Origin: Nitzschia sp. pyKryTriq1
Lineage: Eukaryota > Bacillariophyta > Bacillariophyceae > Bacillariales > Bacillariaceae
Assembly (NCBI GenBank): GCA_956465555.1
Contig: OY101115.1
Coordinates: 1,054,001 to 1,118,000 of the forward strand
DNA length: 64,000 nucleotides
Reading direction: 5' to 3'
A program made the translations under genes and the position numbers. Below, piece by piece: positions 63,831 through 64,000 of this stretch. Below the pieces are notes generated by a model. The model searched no databases. It saw nothing but the letters and a program-made list of their open reading frames with translations, and was not told the origin of the DNA. Position 1 is the stretch's first letter. Each line of letters opens with the position of its first letter.

Positions 63831-64000
63831 ACTAATCCTCGCTACTACTACTAGAGTAGAGTACTCTCCTCCTCCACCACCAGCAGCACCAGCAGCACTC
63901 TCTCTACTACTCTCTAGAGACGAGACAGAAGTTATTCCAGTACAGAGAGGAAAAGGGGATGCAATGAGAAGTCGTCGTCGTCTCTCTGCTAGCTACAACT
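63831..64000. repeat. CTACTAC / CTCT-rich simple sequence at the right window edge
   Basis: Low-complexity CTACT, AGAGTAG and CACCAGCAGC words, similar to the patch at 36362-36470. No gene seen. Confidence 0.6.

Noticed and set aside
1-64000. tRNA, rRNA, CRISPR arrays and bacterial-type operons
   Set aside because: No cloverleaf B-box (GGTTCGAATCC-type) sequence, rRNA word or regularly spaced direct repeats with unique spacers was seen; the palindromic arrays at 45.3 and 47.6 kb have no spacer diversity and are not CRISPRs.

Overview
The window looks like nuclear DNA of a diatom, probably a raphid pennate one (the species is inferred and not certain). The grounds are a plastid EF-Ts precursor and a fucoxanthin chlorophyll protein, both with a signal peptide followed by the diatom plastid-import motif (A-S-A-F / V-S-A-F), a diatom-specific cyclin, several uncharacterised proteins of diatom type, and a Copia-type retroelement. 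Genes lie on both strands, are compact, and carry 0-3 short GT-AG introns of about 65-160 bp. Intergenic DNA is full of short palindromic GTAC / TACCGGTA words.

Layout. 1-4.1 kb: a GHKL/Hsp90-like ATPase (minus, runs off the left edge). 4.5-7.2 kb: mitochondrial AFG3/FtsH protease (minus). 8.1-9.7 kb: two unknown genes. 10.3-11.8 kb: a plastid-targeted low-complexity repeat protein. 12.2-13.0 kb: a light-harvesting FCP. 13.9-17.8 kb: tandem MFS paralogues. 18.7-20.7 kb: an LYR-type protein and proteasome beta-6. 21.1-24.2 kb: an NhaC-type Na+/H+ antiporter with an Arg-Ser tail. 25.0-31.1 kb: a His-rich unknown protein, a diatom-specific cyclin, an M14 carboxypeptidase and NAA20. 32.3-33.5 kb: a gene with one in-frame TGA and a SECIS-like hairpin in its 3' UTR. 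34.3-43.6 kb: an ankyrin protein, a plastid-type unknown, a CorC/CNNM-type transporter and a large unknown protein. 45.2-47.7 kb: a foldback-like composite segment carrying two damaged host gene copies. 48.4-53.3 kb: an MFS transporter, ADAL deaminase and a CRAL-TRIO-like protein. 54.2-61.0 kb: EF-Ts, adenosine kinase, an NAD(P)-binding protein, a sulfotransferase-like protein and an inositol-phosphatase-family enzyme. 61.3-63.8 kb: an incomplete Copia element.

Most genes are housekeeping and unrelated to each other; there is no operon logic. The two observations I rate highest are (1) the candidate selenoprotein gene at 32.6-33.5 kb, whose TGA at codon 50 is in frame on both sides of a phased intron and whose 3' UTR folds into a SECIS-like structure with AUGA / AA / UGA core elements, and (2) the 2.4 kb segment at 45243-47681, bounded by inverted arrays of a 20-bp palindromic unit and an 8-bp direct repeat, which contains a frameshifted RPC7-like gene and a C-terminal ZNF598/Hel2-like fragment. 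All splice junctions are read by eye from GT-AG sites and reading-frame continuity; none is checked against transcripts.
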